From NCBI RefSeq assembly GCF_051014445.1, contig NC_135134.1, positions 11,313,672 to 11,377,671 of the forward strand: a DNA stretch of 64,000 bases, read 5' to 3'. This DNA is from Colletes latitarsis (Eukaryota > Arthropoda > Insecta > Hymenoptera > Colletidae). Positions 11,135 through 23,639 of the stretch are shown in pieces (the stretch's first letter is position 1; each line of letters begins with the position of its first letter). The notes under the pieces were generated by a model. It had not been told where the DNA came from, did no database searches, and saw only the letters and a program-made list of their open reading frames with translations. Made by a program: the position numbers and the translations under genes.

Positions 11135-11639
11135 TGGTACCACATTACTACGTGATCCAAACCAGAAAAAGCCCAGGATCTGCCCATCAAGTATGAGAAA
11201 TATGCGAATGTATGAGCCTGATGAGAGCAAATCCCAGCCCTAACCTAGACCTAACTTGCGTTATCCTCTAAAATATTGATCGTGACCAGGTTTAGTCGAC
11301 TGTTTCAGTGTGGTACCACATTACTACGTGATCCATGCCAAAAAAAGCCCAGAATCTGGCCAACAAGTATGAGAAATATGCGAAAGTATGAGCCTGATGA
11401 GTGCAAATCCCAGACCTAACCTAGACCTAACATTCGTTATCCTCTAAAATATTGACCGAGACCAGGATTAGTCGACTGTTTCAGTGTGGTACCACATTAC
11501 TACGTGATCCAAACCAGAAAAAGCCCAGGATCTGGCCAACAAGGATGTGAAGAATGCGAAAGTATGAGCCTGATGAGAGCAAATCCCAGACCTAACCTAG
11601 ACCTAACATGCGTTATCCTCTAAAATATTGACCGAGACA

Positions 11640-12335
11640 AGGATTAGTCGACTGTTTCAGTGAGGTAACACATTACTACGTGACCCAAACCAGACAAAAC
11701 CCGGAATCTGTACAACAAGTATGTGAAGAATGCGAAAGTATGAGTCTAATGGGGGCAAATCCAAGGCCTAACCTAGACCTAACAGGCGTTATCCTCTAAA
11801 ACATTCATCGAAACCAGGTTTAATGGACTGTTTCAGTGTGGTACCGCATTACTACGTGATCGAAACCAGAAAAAGACCAGAATCTGGCAATCAAGTATCA
11901 GAAATATGCGAATGTATGAGCCTGATGAGTGCAAATCCCAGACCTAACCTAGACCTAACATGCGTTATCCTCTAAAATATTGACCGAGACCAGGATTAGT
12001 CGACTGTTTCAGTGTGGTACCACATTACTACGTGATCCAAGCCAAAAAAAGCCCAGGATCTGGACATCAAGTATGAGAAATATGCGAAAGTATGAGCCTG
12101 ATGAGTGCAAATCCCAGACCTAACCTAGACCTAACATGCGTTATCCTCTAAAATGTTGACCGAGACCAGGATTAGTCGACTGTTTCAGTGTGGTACCACA
12201 TTACTACGTGATCCAAACCAGAATAAGCCCAGGATCTGGCCATCAAGTATGAGAAATATGCGAATGTATGAGCTAGATGAGAGCAAATCCCAGACCTAGC
12301 ATAGACCTAACATGCGTTATCCTCTAAAATATTGA
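11640..12335 (+). repeat. Five-monomer series, complete copy 1
   Basis: Markers in order are GGTAACACATT (11,664), AACAGGCGTT (11,781), GACCAGAATCTGGC (11,875), GCCAAAAAAAGCCC (12,041) and GAATAAGCCC (12,221). Every one recurs exactly 4,754 bp later (27 monomers). The series restarts 880 bp (five monomers) downstream at 12,544. Confidence 0.88.
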
Positions 12336-12519
12336 CCGAGACCAGGATTAGTCGACTGTTTCAGTGTGGTACCACATTACTACGTGATCCCAACCAGAAA
12401 AAGCCCAGGATCTGGCCATCAAGTATGAGAAATATGCGAATGTATGAGCCTGATGAGAGCAAATCCCAGACCTAACCTAGACCTAACATGCGTTATCCTC
12501 TAAAATATTGATCGAGACA

Positions 12520-13010
12520 AGGATTAGTCGACTGTTTCAGTGGGGTAACACATTACTACGTGACCCAGACCAGACAAAACCCGGAATCTGTACAACAAGT
12601 ATGTGAAGAATGCGAAAGTATGAGTCTGATGGGGGCAAATCCAAGGCCTAACCTAGACCTAACAGGCGTTATCCTCTAAAACATTCATCGAAACCAGGAT
12701 TAGTCGACTGTTTCAGTGTGGTACCACATTACTACGTGATCCAAGCCAAAAAAAGCCCAGGATCTGGCCATCAAGTATGAGAAATATGCGAAAGTATGAG
12801 CCTGATGAGTGCAAATCCCAGACCTAACCTAGACCTAACATGCGTTATCCTCTAAAATATTGACCGAGACCAGGATTAGACGACTGTTTCAGTGTGGTAC
12901 CACATTACTACGTGATCCAAACCAGAATAAGCCCAGGATCTGGCCATCAAGTATGAGAAATATGCGAATGTATGAGCCTGATGAGAGCAAATCCCAGACC
13001 TAACATAGAC
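12520..13010 (+). repeat. Five-monomer series, copy 2 with one monomer deleted
   Basis: It starts like copy 1 with GGTAACACATT at 12,544 and AACAGGCGTT near 12,661. The next unit, ACATTCATCGAAACCAGG, then switches directly to ATTAGTCGACTG and the AAGCCAAAAAAAGCCC monomer. The GACCAGAATCTGGCAATC monomer present in the other two copies is absent. The switch falls in the shared word AAACCAGG near 12,698, so this is a chimeric monomer from an in-register exchange. Confidence 0.87.
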
Positions 13011-13430
13011 CTAACATGCGTTATCCTCTAAAATATGGATCGAAACCAGGTTTAATGGTCTGTATCAGCGTGGTACCGCATTACTACGTGATCGAAACCA
13101 AAAAAGGCCCAGAATCTGGCTATCAAGTATGAGAAATATGCGAAAGTATGAGCCTGATGAGTGCAAATCCCAGACCTAACCTAGACCTAACATGCGTTAT
13201 CCTCTAACATATCGATCGAAACCAGGTTTAATCGACTGTTTCAGTGTGGTACCACATTACTGTGTGATCCATACCAGAAAAAGCAAAGGATTTGGCTAAC
13301 AAGTGAGAGAAATATGCGAAAGTATGAGCCTGATGAGAGCAAATCCCGGACCTAACATAGACCTAACATGCGTTATCCTCTAAAATATTGAACGAAAGCA
13401 GGTTTAATGGATTGTTTCAGTGTGGTACCA
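13000..13430 (+). repeat. 430-bp duplication, copy 1 (offset 4,578)
   Basis: Private words AAATATGGATCGAAACC, CTGTATCAGCGTGG, TCTAACATATCGATCG (13,203) and AAGCAAAGGATTTGGC with AAGTGAGAGAAATATG recur 4,578 bp later (26 monomers; for example TCTAACATATCGATCG at 17,781). Similarity ends near 13,430 and 18,010, where the next monomers differ. Confidence 0.85.
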
Positions 13431-13919
13431 CATTGCTACGTGATCCAAACCAGAAAAAACCCGGGTTCTGTTCAACAAGTCTGTGAAGAATGTGAAAGTA
13501 TGACCCTGATGAGTGCAAATTCAAGGCCTAACCTAGACCTAACATGTATTATCCTCTAAAATATTGATCGAAACCAGGTTTAATGGTCTGTTTCAGTGTG
13601 GTACCACATTACTGCGTGATCCATACTAAAAAAAGCCCAGAATCTGGCCATCAAGTATGAGAAACACGCGAAAGTATGAGCCTGATGAGAGCAAATCCCA
13701 GACCTAACCTCGACCTAACATGAGTTATCCTTTGAAATGTTGACCCAGACTAGGTTTAATTGACTGTTTCAGTGTGGTACCACATTACCACGTGATCCAA
13801 ATCAGAAAAAGCCCTGAATCTGGCCATCCAGTATGAGAAATATGCGAAAGTATGAGCCTGATGAGTGCAAATCCCAGACCTAACCTAGACCTAACATGCG
13901 TTATCCTCTAAAATATTGA

Positions 13920-14480
13920 CCGAGACCAGGTTTAGTCGACTGTTTCAGTGTGGTACCACATTACTACGTGATCCAAACCAGAAAAAGACCAGGATCTGTT
14001 CCACAAGTATTTGAAGAATGCGGAAGTATGAGTCTGATGAGGGCAAATCCCAGGCCTGGCCTAGACATAACATGAGTTATCTTCTAAATTATTGATCAAA
14101 ACCAGGTTTACTGGACTGTTTCAGTGTGGTACCACATTGCTACGGTATCCAAGGCAGTGAAATCCCAGAATCTGGCCAACAAGTATGAGAAATATGCGAA
14201 ATCATGAGCCTGATGAGGGGCAAATCCTAGACCTAACAGAGACCGTAACATGCGTTATCCTCAAAAATATTGATCGGAACCAGGTTTAATGGACTGTTTC
14301 AGTGTGGTATCGCATTACCACGTGATCTAAACCATAAAAGGCCAAGAATCCGGCCGTCAAGTATGAGAAATATGCGAAAGTATGAGCGTGATGAGTGCAA
14401 ATCCCAGACCTAACCTAGACCCAACATGCGTCATCCTCCAAAATATTGACCGAGACCAGGATTAGTCGACTGTTTCAGTG
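13920..14480 (+). repeat. Three-monomer cassette K, copy 4 of 4
   Basis: GATCTGTTCCACAAG is at 13,993, followed by GGCCTGGCCTAGACATAAC, CTAAATTATTGATC, AGGCAGTGAAATCCC, GGGGCAAATCCTAGACC and GGCCAAGAATCCGGCC. It is the most diverged of the four copies. Confidence 0.8.
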
Positions 14481-16393
14481 TGGAACCACATTACTACGTG
14501 ATCGAAACCAGAAAACGCCCAGGATCTGGCCATCAAGTATGAGAAATATGCGAATGTTTGAGCCTGATGAGAGCAAATCCCAGAACTAACATAGACCTAA
14601 CATGCCTTATCCTCTAAAATATTGATAGAAACCAGGTTTAGTGGACAGTTTCAGTGTGGTACCACATTACTACGTGATCCATGCCAAAAAAAGCCCAGAA
14701 TCTGGCCAACAAGTATGAGAACTATGCGAAAGTATGAGCCTGATGAGTGCAAATCCCAGACCTAACCTAGACATAACATGCGTTATCCTCTAAAATATTG
14801 ACCGAGACCAGGATTAGTCGACTGTTTCAGTGTGGTACCACATTACTACGTGATCCAAGCCAAAAAAAGCCCAGAATCTGGGCAACAAGTATGAGAAATA
14901 TGCGAAAGTATGACCCTAATGAGTGCAAATCCCAGACCTAACCTAGACCTAGCATGCGTTATCCTCTAAAATATTGATCATGACTAGGTTCAGTCGACTG
15001 TTTCAGTGTGGTACCACATTACTACGTGATCCAAACCAGAAGAAGCCCAGGATCTGGCCATCAAGTATGAGAAATATGCGAATGTATGAGCCTGATGAGT
15101 GCAAATCCCAGACCTAACCTGGACCTAACATGAGTTATCCTTTGAAATGTTGACCCAGACTAGGTTTAATGAACTGTTTCAGTGTGGTACCACATTACCA
15201 CGTGATCCAAACCAGAAAAAACCCTGGATCTGTTCAACAGGTATGTGAAGAATGCTAAAGTGTGACCCTGATGAGTGCAAATCCAAGGCCTCACCTAGAC
15301 CTAACATGCGTTATCCTCTAAAACATTGATCGAAACCAGGTTTAATGGTCTGTTTCAGTGTGGTACCACATTACCACTTGATCCAAACCAGAAAAAGCCC
15401 AGGATCTGGCCAACAAGTATGCGGAAAATCTGAATGTATGAGCCTGATGAGAGCAAATCCCAGACCTAACATAGACCTAACATGTGTTATCCTCTAAAAT
15501 ATTGATCGTAACCAGGTTTAATGGTGTGTTTCAGTGTGGTACCACATTACCACTTGATCCAAACCAGAAAAAGCCCAGGATCTGTTCACCAGGTATGTGA
15601 AGAATGCGAACGTGTGAGCCTGATGAGGGCAAATCCAAGGCCTAACCTAGACCTAACTTGCGTTATCCTCTAGAATATTGATCGTGACCAGGTTTAGTCG
15701 ACTGTTTCAGTGTGGTACCACATTACTATGTGATCGAAACCAGATAAAACCCAGGATCTGTTCCACAAGTATTTGAAGAATGCGGAAGTATGAGTCTGAT
15801 GGGGGCAAATCCAAGGCCTAACCTAGACCTAACAGGCGTTATCCTCTAAAGCATTCATCGAAACCAGGTTTAATGGACTGTTTCAGTGTGGTACCGCATT
15901 ACTACGTGATCGAAACCAGAAAAAGACCAGAATCTGGCAATCAAGTATCAGAAATATGCGAATGTATGAGCCTGATGAATGCAAATCTCAGACCTAACCT
16001 AGACCTAACATGCGTTATCCTCTAAAATATTGACCGAGACCAGGATTAGTCGACTGTTTCAGTGTGGTACCACATTACTACGTGATCCAAGCCAAAAAAA
16101 GCCCAGGATCTGGCCATCAAGTATGAGAAATATGCGAAAGTATGAGCCTGATGAGTGCAAATCCCAGACCAAACCTAGACCTAACATGCGTTATCCTCTA
16201 AAATATTGACCGAGACCAGGATTAGTCGACTGTTTCAGTGTGGTACCACATTACTACGTGATCCAAACCAGAATAAGCCCAGGATCTGGCCATCAAGTAT
16301 GAGAAATATGCGAATGTATGAGCCTGATGAGAGCAAATCCCAGACCTAACATAGACCTAACATGCGTTATCCTCTAAAATATTGACCGAGACA

Positions 16394-17089
16394 AGGATTA
16401 GTCGACTGTTTCAGTGGGGTAACACATTACTACGTGACCCAAACCAGACAAAACCCGGAATCTGTACAACAAGTATGTGAAGAATGCGAAAGTATGAGTC
16501 TGGTGGGCGCAAATCCAAGGCCTAACCTAGACCTAACAGGCGTTATCCTCTAAAACATTCATCGAAACCAGGTTTAATGGACTGTTTCAGTGTGGTACCG
16601 CATTACTACGTGATCGAAACCAGAAAAAGACCAGAATCTGGCAATCAAGTATCAGAAGTATGCGAATGTATGAGCCTGATGGGTGCAAATCCCAGACCTA
16701 ACCTAGACCTAACATGCGTTATCCTCTAAAATATTGACCGAGACCAGGATTAGTCGACTGTTTCAGTGTGGTACCACATTACTACGTGATCCAAGCCAAA
16801 AAAAGCCCAGGATCTGGCCATCAAGTATGAGAAATATGCGGAAGTATGAGCCTGATGAGTGCAAATCCCAGACCTAACCTAGACCTAACATGCGTTATCC
16901 TCTAAAATATTGACCGAGACCAGGATTAGTCGACTGTTTCAGTGTGGTACCACATTACTACGTGATCCAAACCAGAATAAGCCCAGGATCTGGCCATAAA
17001 GTATGAGAAATATGCGAATGTATGAGCCTGATGAGAGCAAATCCCAGACCTAACATAGACCTAACATGCGTTATCCTCTAAAATATTGA
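16394..17089 (+). repeat. Five-monomer series, complete copy 3
   Basis: Markers are GGTAACACATT (16,418), AACAGGCGTT (16,535), GACCAGAATCTGGC (16,629), GCCAAAAAAAGCCC (16,795) and GAATAAGCCC (16,975). All are 4,754 bp from copy 1 with only scattered substitutions. Confidence 0.88.
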
Positions 17090-17577
17090 TCGAAACCAGG
17101 TTTAATGGACAGTTTCAGTGTGGTACCACATTACTACGTGATCCAAGCCAAAATAAGCCCAGAATCTGGCCAACAAGTATGAGAAATATGCGAAAGTATG
17201 AGCCTGATGTGTGCAAATCCCAGACCTAACCTAGACCTAACATGCGTTATCCTCCAAAATATTGACCGAGACCAGGATCAGTCGACTGTTTCAGTGTGGT
17301 ACCACATTACTACGTGATCCAAACCAGAAAAAGCCCAGGATCTGGCCATCAAGTATCAGAAATATGCGAATGTATGAGCCTGATGAGAGCAAATCCCAGA
17401 CCTATCCTAGACCTACCGTGAGTTATCCTTTGAAATGTTGACCCAGACTAGGTTTAATGGACTGTTTCAGTGTGGTACCACATTACCACGTGATCCAAAC
17501 CAGAAAAAACCCTGGATCTGTTCAACAGGTATGTGAAGAATGCGAAAGTGTGAGCCTGATGAGGGCAAATCCCGGAC

Positions 17578-18008
17578 CTAACATAGACCTAACATACGTT
17601 ATCCTCTAAAATATGGATCGAAACCAGGTTTAATGGTCTGTATCAGCGTGGTACCGCATTACTACGTGATCGAAACCAAAAAAGGCCCAGAATCTGGCCA
17701 TCAAGTATGAGAAATATGCGAAAGTATGAGCCTGATGAGTGCAAATCCCAGACCTAACCTAGACCTAACATGCGTTATCCTCTAACATATCGATCGAAAC
17801 CAGGTTTAATCGACTGTTTCAGTGTGGTACCACATTACTGTGTGATCCATACCAGAAAAAGCAAAGGATTTGGCTAACAAGTGAGAGAAATATGCGAAAG
17901 TATGAGCCTGATGAGAGCAAATCCCGGACCTAACATAGACCTAACATGCGTTATCCTCTAAAATATTGAACGAAAGCAGGTTTAATGGACTGTTTCAGTG
18001 TGGTACCA
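17578..18008 (+). repeat. 430-bp duplication, copy 2 (offset 4,578)
   Basis: This matches 13,000-13,430. A more diverged relative with CTAACATATCTATAG and AAGCGAAGGATCTGGC lies near 21,290-21,480, which suggests an older third copy. Confidence 0.85.
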
Positions 18009-21000
18009 CATTACTGCCTGATCCAAACTCAAAAAAGCCCAGAATCTGGCCATCAAGTATGAGAAATATGCGAAAGTATGAGCCTGATGAGTGCAAATCC
18101 CAGACCTAACCTAGACCTAACATGCGTTATCCTCTAAAATATTGACCGAAACCAGGTTTAGTGGACAGTTTCAGTGTGGTACCACATTACTACGTGATCC
18201 AAGCCAAAAAAAGCCCAGAATCTGCCCAACAAGTATGAGAAATATGCGAAAGTATGACCCTGATGAGTGCAAATCCCAGACCTAACCTAGACCTAACATG
18301 CGTTATCCTCTAAAATATTGATCATGACCAGGTTCAGTCGACTGTTTCAGTGTGGTACCACATTACTACGTGATCCAAACCAGAAGAAGCCCAGGATCTG
18401 GCCTTCAAGTATGAGAAATATGCGAATGTATGAGCCTGATGAGTGCATATCCCAGACCTAACCTGGACCTAACATGAGTTATCCTTTGAAATGTTGACCC
18501 AGACTAGGTTTAATGGACTGTTTCAGTGTGGTACCACATTACCACCTGATCCAAACCAGAAAAAACCCTGGATCTGTTCAACAGGTATGTGAAGAATGCT
18601 AAAGTGTGACCCTGATGAGTGCAAATCCAAGGCCTCACCTAGACCTAACATGCGTTATCCTCTAAAATATTGATCGAAAACAGGTTTAATGGACTGTTTC
18701 AGTGTGGTACCACATTACCACTTGATCCAAACCAGAAAAAGCCCAGGATCTGGCCAACAAGTATGCGGAAAATCTGAATGTATGAGCCTGATGAGAGCAA
18801 ATCCCAGACCTAACATAGACCTAACATGTGTTAACCTCTAAAATATTGATCGTAACCAGGTTTAATGGTCTGTTTCAGTGTGGTACCACATTGCCACTTG
18901 ATCCAAACCAGAAAAAGCCCAGGATCTGTTCACCAGGTATGTGAAGAATGCGAACGTGTGAGCCTGATGAGGGCAATTCCAAGGCCGAACCAAGACCTAA
19001 CATGCGTTATCCCCCAAAATATTGATCGAAACCAGGTTTAATGGACTGTTTCAGTGTGGTACCACATTACCACTTGATCCAAACCAGAAAAAGCCCAGGA
19101 TCTGGCCAACAAGTATGCGGAAAATCTGAATGTATGAGCCTGATGAGAGCAAATCCCAGACCTAACCTAGACCTAACATGAGTTAACCTCTAAAATATTG
19201 AACGAAAGCAGGTTTAATGGACTGTTTCAGTGTGGTACCACATTGCTACGTGATCCAAACCAGAAAAAACCCGGGTTCTGTTCAACAAGTCTGTGAAGAA
19301 TGTGAAAGTATGACCCTGATGAGTGCAAATCCAAGGCCTAACCTAGACCTAACATGTATTATCCTCTAAAATATTGATCGAAACCAGGTTTAATGGTCTG
19401 TTTCAGTGTGGTACCACATTACTGCGTGATGCAAACTAAATAAAGCCCAGAATCTGGCCATCCAGTAGGAGAAATATGCGAAGGTATGAGCCTGATGAGT
19501 GCAAATCCCAGACCTAACCTTGACCTAACATGCGTTATCCTCTAAAATATTGACCGAGACCAGGTTTAGTCGACTGTTTCAGTGTAGTACCACATTACTA
19601 CGTGATTCAAACCAGAAAAAGGCCGGGATCTGGCCATCAAGTATGAGAAATATGCGAAAGTATGAGCCTGATGTGTGCAAATCCCAAACCTAACCTAGAC
19701 CTAACATGTGTTATCCTCTAAAATAACGATCGAAACCAGGTTTAATCGACTGTTTCAGTGTGGTACCACATTACCACGTGATCCATACCAGAAAAAGCCC
19801 AGGATCTGGCCAACAAGTATGCGGAAAATGTGAATGTATGAGCCGGATGATAGCAAATCCCAGACCTAACCCAGACCTAACATGCGTTATCCTCTAAAAT
19901 ATTGACCGAGACCAGGTTTAGTCGACTGTTTCCGTGTGGTACCACATTACTACGTGATCCAAACCAGAAAAAGCCCAGGATCTGGCCAACAAGTATGCGG
20001 AAAATGTGAATGTATGAGCCTGATGAGAGCAAATCCCAGACCTGACACAGACCTAACATGCGTTATCCTCTAAAATATTGATCGAAACCAGGTTTAATGG
20101 ACAGTTTCAGTGTGGTACGACATTACTACGTGATGCAAGCCAAAAAAAGCCCAGAATCTGGCCAACAAGTATGAGAAATATGCGAAAGTATGAGCCTGAT
20201 GAGAGCAAATCCGAGACCTAACCTAGACCTAACATGTATTATCCTGTAAAATATTGATCGAAACCAGGTTTAATGGTCTGTTTCAGTGTGGTGCCACATT
20301 ACTGCGTGATCCAAACTAACAAAAGCCCAGAATCTGGCCATCAAGTATGAGAAACACGCGAAAGTATGAGCCTGATGAGAGCAAATCCCAGACCTAACCT
20401 AGGCCTAACATGAGTTATCCTTTGAAATGTTGACCCAGACTAGGTTTAATTGACTGTTTCAGAGTGGTACCACATTACCACGTGATCCAAATCAGAAAAA
20501 GCCCTGAATCTGGCCATCCAGTATGAGAAATATGCGAAGGTATGAGCCTGATGAGTGCAAATCCCAGAACTAACCTAGACCTAACATGCGTTATCCTCTA
20601 AAATATTGACCGAGACCAGGATTAGTCGACTGTTTCAGTGTGGTACCACGTTACTACGTGACCCATACCCGAAAAAGCCCAAAATCTGGCCAACAAGTAT
20701 GAGAAATATGCGAAAGTATGAGCCTGATGTGTGCAAATCCCAGACCTAACCTAGACCTAACATGCGTTTTCCTCTAAAATATTGACCGAGACCAGGATTA
20801 GTCGACTGTTTCAGTGTGGTACCACATTACTACGTGATCCAAACCAGAAAAAGCCCAGGATCTGGCCATCAAGTATGAGAAATATGCGAATGTGTGAGCC
20901 TGATGAGAGCAAATCCCAGACCTAACCTAGACCTATCGTGAGTTATCCTTTGAAATGTTGACCCAGACTAGGTTTAATGGACTGTTTCAGTGTGGTACCA

Positions 21001-21161
21001 CATTACCACGTGATCCAAACCAGAAAAAACCCTGTATCTGTTCAACAGGTATGTGGAGAATGCGAAAGTGTGAGCCTGATGAGGGCAAATCCCGGACCTA
21101 ACATAGACCTAACATGCGTTATCCTCTAAAATATTTATCGAAACCAGGTTTAATGGTCTGT

Positions 21162-21333
21162 TTCAGCGTGGTACTGCATTACTACGTGATCGAAACCAAA
21201 AAAGGCCCAGAATCTGGCCATCATGTATGAGAAATATGCGAAAGTATGAGCCTGATGAGTGGAATTCCCAGACCTAACCTAGACCTGCGTAATCCTCTAA
21301 CATATCTATAGAAACCAGGATTAATCGACTGTT
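21162..21333 (+). repeat. 171-bp monomer with a 5-bp deletion
   Basis: The anchor-to-anchor distance is 171 bp. CTAGACCTGCGTAATCC replaces the usual CTAGACCTAACATGCG, so AACAT is missing between the second 11-bp element and GCG. Confidence 0.8.
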
Positions 21334-21684
21334 TCAGTGTGGTACCACATTACTGTGTGATCCAAACCAGAAAAAGCGAAGGATCTGGCTAACAAGTAAG
21401 AGTAATATGCGAAAGTATGAGCCTGATGAGAGCAAATCCCGGACCTAACATAGACCTAACATGCGTTGTCCTCTAAAATATTGAACGAAACCAGGATTAG
21501 TCGACTGTTTCAGTGTGGTATCACATTACTACGTGACCCATACCCGAAAAAGCCCAGGATCTGGCCATCAAGTATGAGAAATATGCGAATGTATGAGCCT
21601 GATGAGAGCAAATCCCAGACCTAACCTAGACCTAACATGCGTTATCCTCTAAAATATTGACCGAGACCAGGATTAGTCGACTGT

Positions 21685-21837
21685 TTCAGTGTGGTATCAC
21701 ATTACTACGTGACCCATACCCGAAAAAGCCCAGGATCTGGCCAACAAGTATGAGAAATATGCGAAAGTATACCTAACCTAGACCTATCGAGAGTTATCCC
21801 TTGAAATGTTGACCCAGACTAGGTTTAATGGACTGTT
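21685..21837 (+). repeat. 152-bp monomer with a 24-bp internal deletion
   Basis: The anchor-to-anchor distance is only 152 bp. The sequence runs GCGAAAGTAT directly into ACCTAACCTAGACC near 21,770, so the usual segment from GAGCCTGATG to AATCCCAG is absent. This is the shortest complete monomer I found in the window. Confidence 0.88.
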
Positions 21838-23639
21838 TCAGTGTGGTACCACATTACCACGTGATCCAAACCAGAAAAAATCCAGTATCTGTTCAACAGG
21901 TATGTGGAGAATGCGAAAGTGTGAGCCTGATGAGGGCAAATCCCGGACCTAACATAGACCTAACTTGCGTTGTCCTCTAAAATATTGAACGAAACCAGGT
22001 TTAATGGACTGTTTCAGTGTGGTACCACATTGCTACGTGATCCAAACCAGAAAAAACCCGTGTTCTGTTGAACAAGTCTGTGAAGAATGTGAAAGTATGA
22101 GCCTGATGAGAGCAAATCCCAGACCTAACCTAGACCTAACATGAGTTATCCTTTGAAATGTTGACCCAGACTAGGTTTAATCGACTGTTTCAGTGTGGTA
22201 CCACATTACCACGTGATCCAAACCAGAAAAAGCCCAGGATCTGGCCAACAAGTATGCGGAAAATGTGAATGTATGAGCCTGATGATAGCAAATCCCAGAC
22301 TTAACCCAGACCTAACATGCGTTATCCTCTAAAATATTGACCGAGACCAGGTTTTGTCGACTGTTTCTGTGTGGTACCACATTACTACGTGATCCAAACC
22401 AGAAAAAGCCCAGGATCTGGCCAACAAGTATGAGAAATATGCGAAAGTATGAGCCTGATGAGTGCAAGCCCCAGTCCTAACCTAGACCTAACATGCGTAA
22501 TCCTCTAAAATATTGACCGAGACCAGGATTAGTCGACTGTTTCAGTGTGGTACCACATTACTACGTGACCCATACCCGAAAAAGCCCAGGATCTGCCCCA
22601 TCAAGTATGAGAAATATGCGAATGTATGAGCCTGAGGAGGGCAAATCCCAGACCTAACCTAGACCAAACATGCGTTATCCTCTAAAATATTGACCGAGAC
22701 CAGGATTAGTCGACTGTTTCAGTGGGGTAACACATTACCACGTGATCCAAACCAAAAAAAACCCGGGATCTGTTCAACAAGTATGTGAAGAATGCGAAAG
22801 TATGAGTCTCATGAGGGCAAATCCAAGGCCTAACCTAGACCTAACATGCGTTATCCTCTAAAACATTGATCGAAACCAGGTTTTATGGACTGTTTCAGTG
22901 TGGTATCGCATTACTACGTGATCGAAACCAGAAAAAGACCAGAATCTTAGCATCAAGTATCAGAAATATGCGAAAGTATGTGCCTGATGAGAGCAAATCC
23001 CAGCCCTAACCTAGACCTAACATGCGTTATCCTCTGAAATATTGATCGTGACCAGGTTTAGTCGACTGTTTCAGTGTGGTACCACATTGCTACGTGATCC
23101 AAACCAGAAAAAACCCGTGCTCTGTTGAACAAGTCTGTGAAGAATGTGAAAGTATCACCCTGATGAGTGCAAATCCAAGGCCTAACCTAGACCTATCATG
23201 TATTATCCTCTAAAATATTGATTGAAACCAGGTTTAATGGTCTGTTTCAGTGTGGTACCACATTACTGCGTGATCCAAACTAAGAAAAGCCCAGAATCTG
23301 GCCATCAAGTATGAGAAACATGCGAAAGTATGAGCCTGATGAGAGCAAATCCCAGACCTAACCTAGACCTAACATGAGTTAACCTTTGAAGTGTTGACCC
23401 AGACTAGGTTTAATTCACAGTTTCAGTGTGGTACCACATTACTACGTGATCCAAAACAGAAAAAGGCCAGGATCTGGCCATCAAGTATGAGAAATATGCG
23501 AAAGTATGAGCCTGATGAAAGCAAATCCCAGACCTAACATAGACCTAACATGCGTTATCGTCTAAAATATTGACCGAGACCAGATTTAGTCGACTGTTTC
23601 AGTGTGGTACCACATTACTGTGTGATCCAAACCAGTGAA

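Larger units (their letters stand above)
11134..17090 (+). repeat. Domain L, third part: five-monomer groups and K relics
   Basis: About 34 monomers. Many belong to a series that includes GGTAACACATTACTACG with AACCCGGAATCTGTACAAC, then AACAGGCGTTATCC with ACATTCATCG, then GACCAGAATCTGGCAATC, then AAGCCAAAAAAAGCCC, then CCAGAATAAGCCC. The series starts at about 11,640, 12,520 and 16,390. No minus- or plus-strand frame longer than about 60 codons occurs here. Nothing other than satellite is seen. Confidence 0.82.

Noticed and set aside
21685..21837. Transposon excision scar at the 152-bp monomer
   Set aside because: It is a plain 24-bp loss inside a monomer, without footprint bases or flanking duplication. 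Slippage or end joining explains it more simply.
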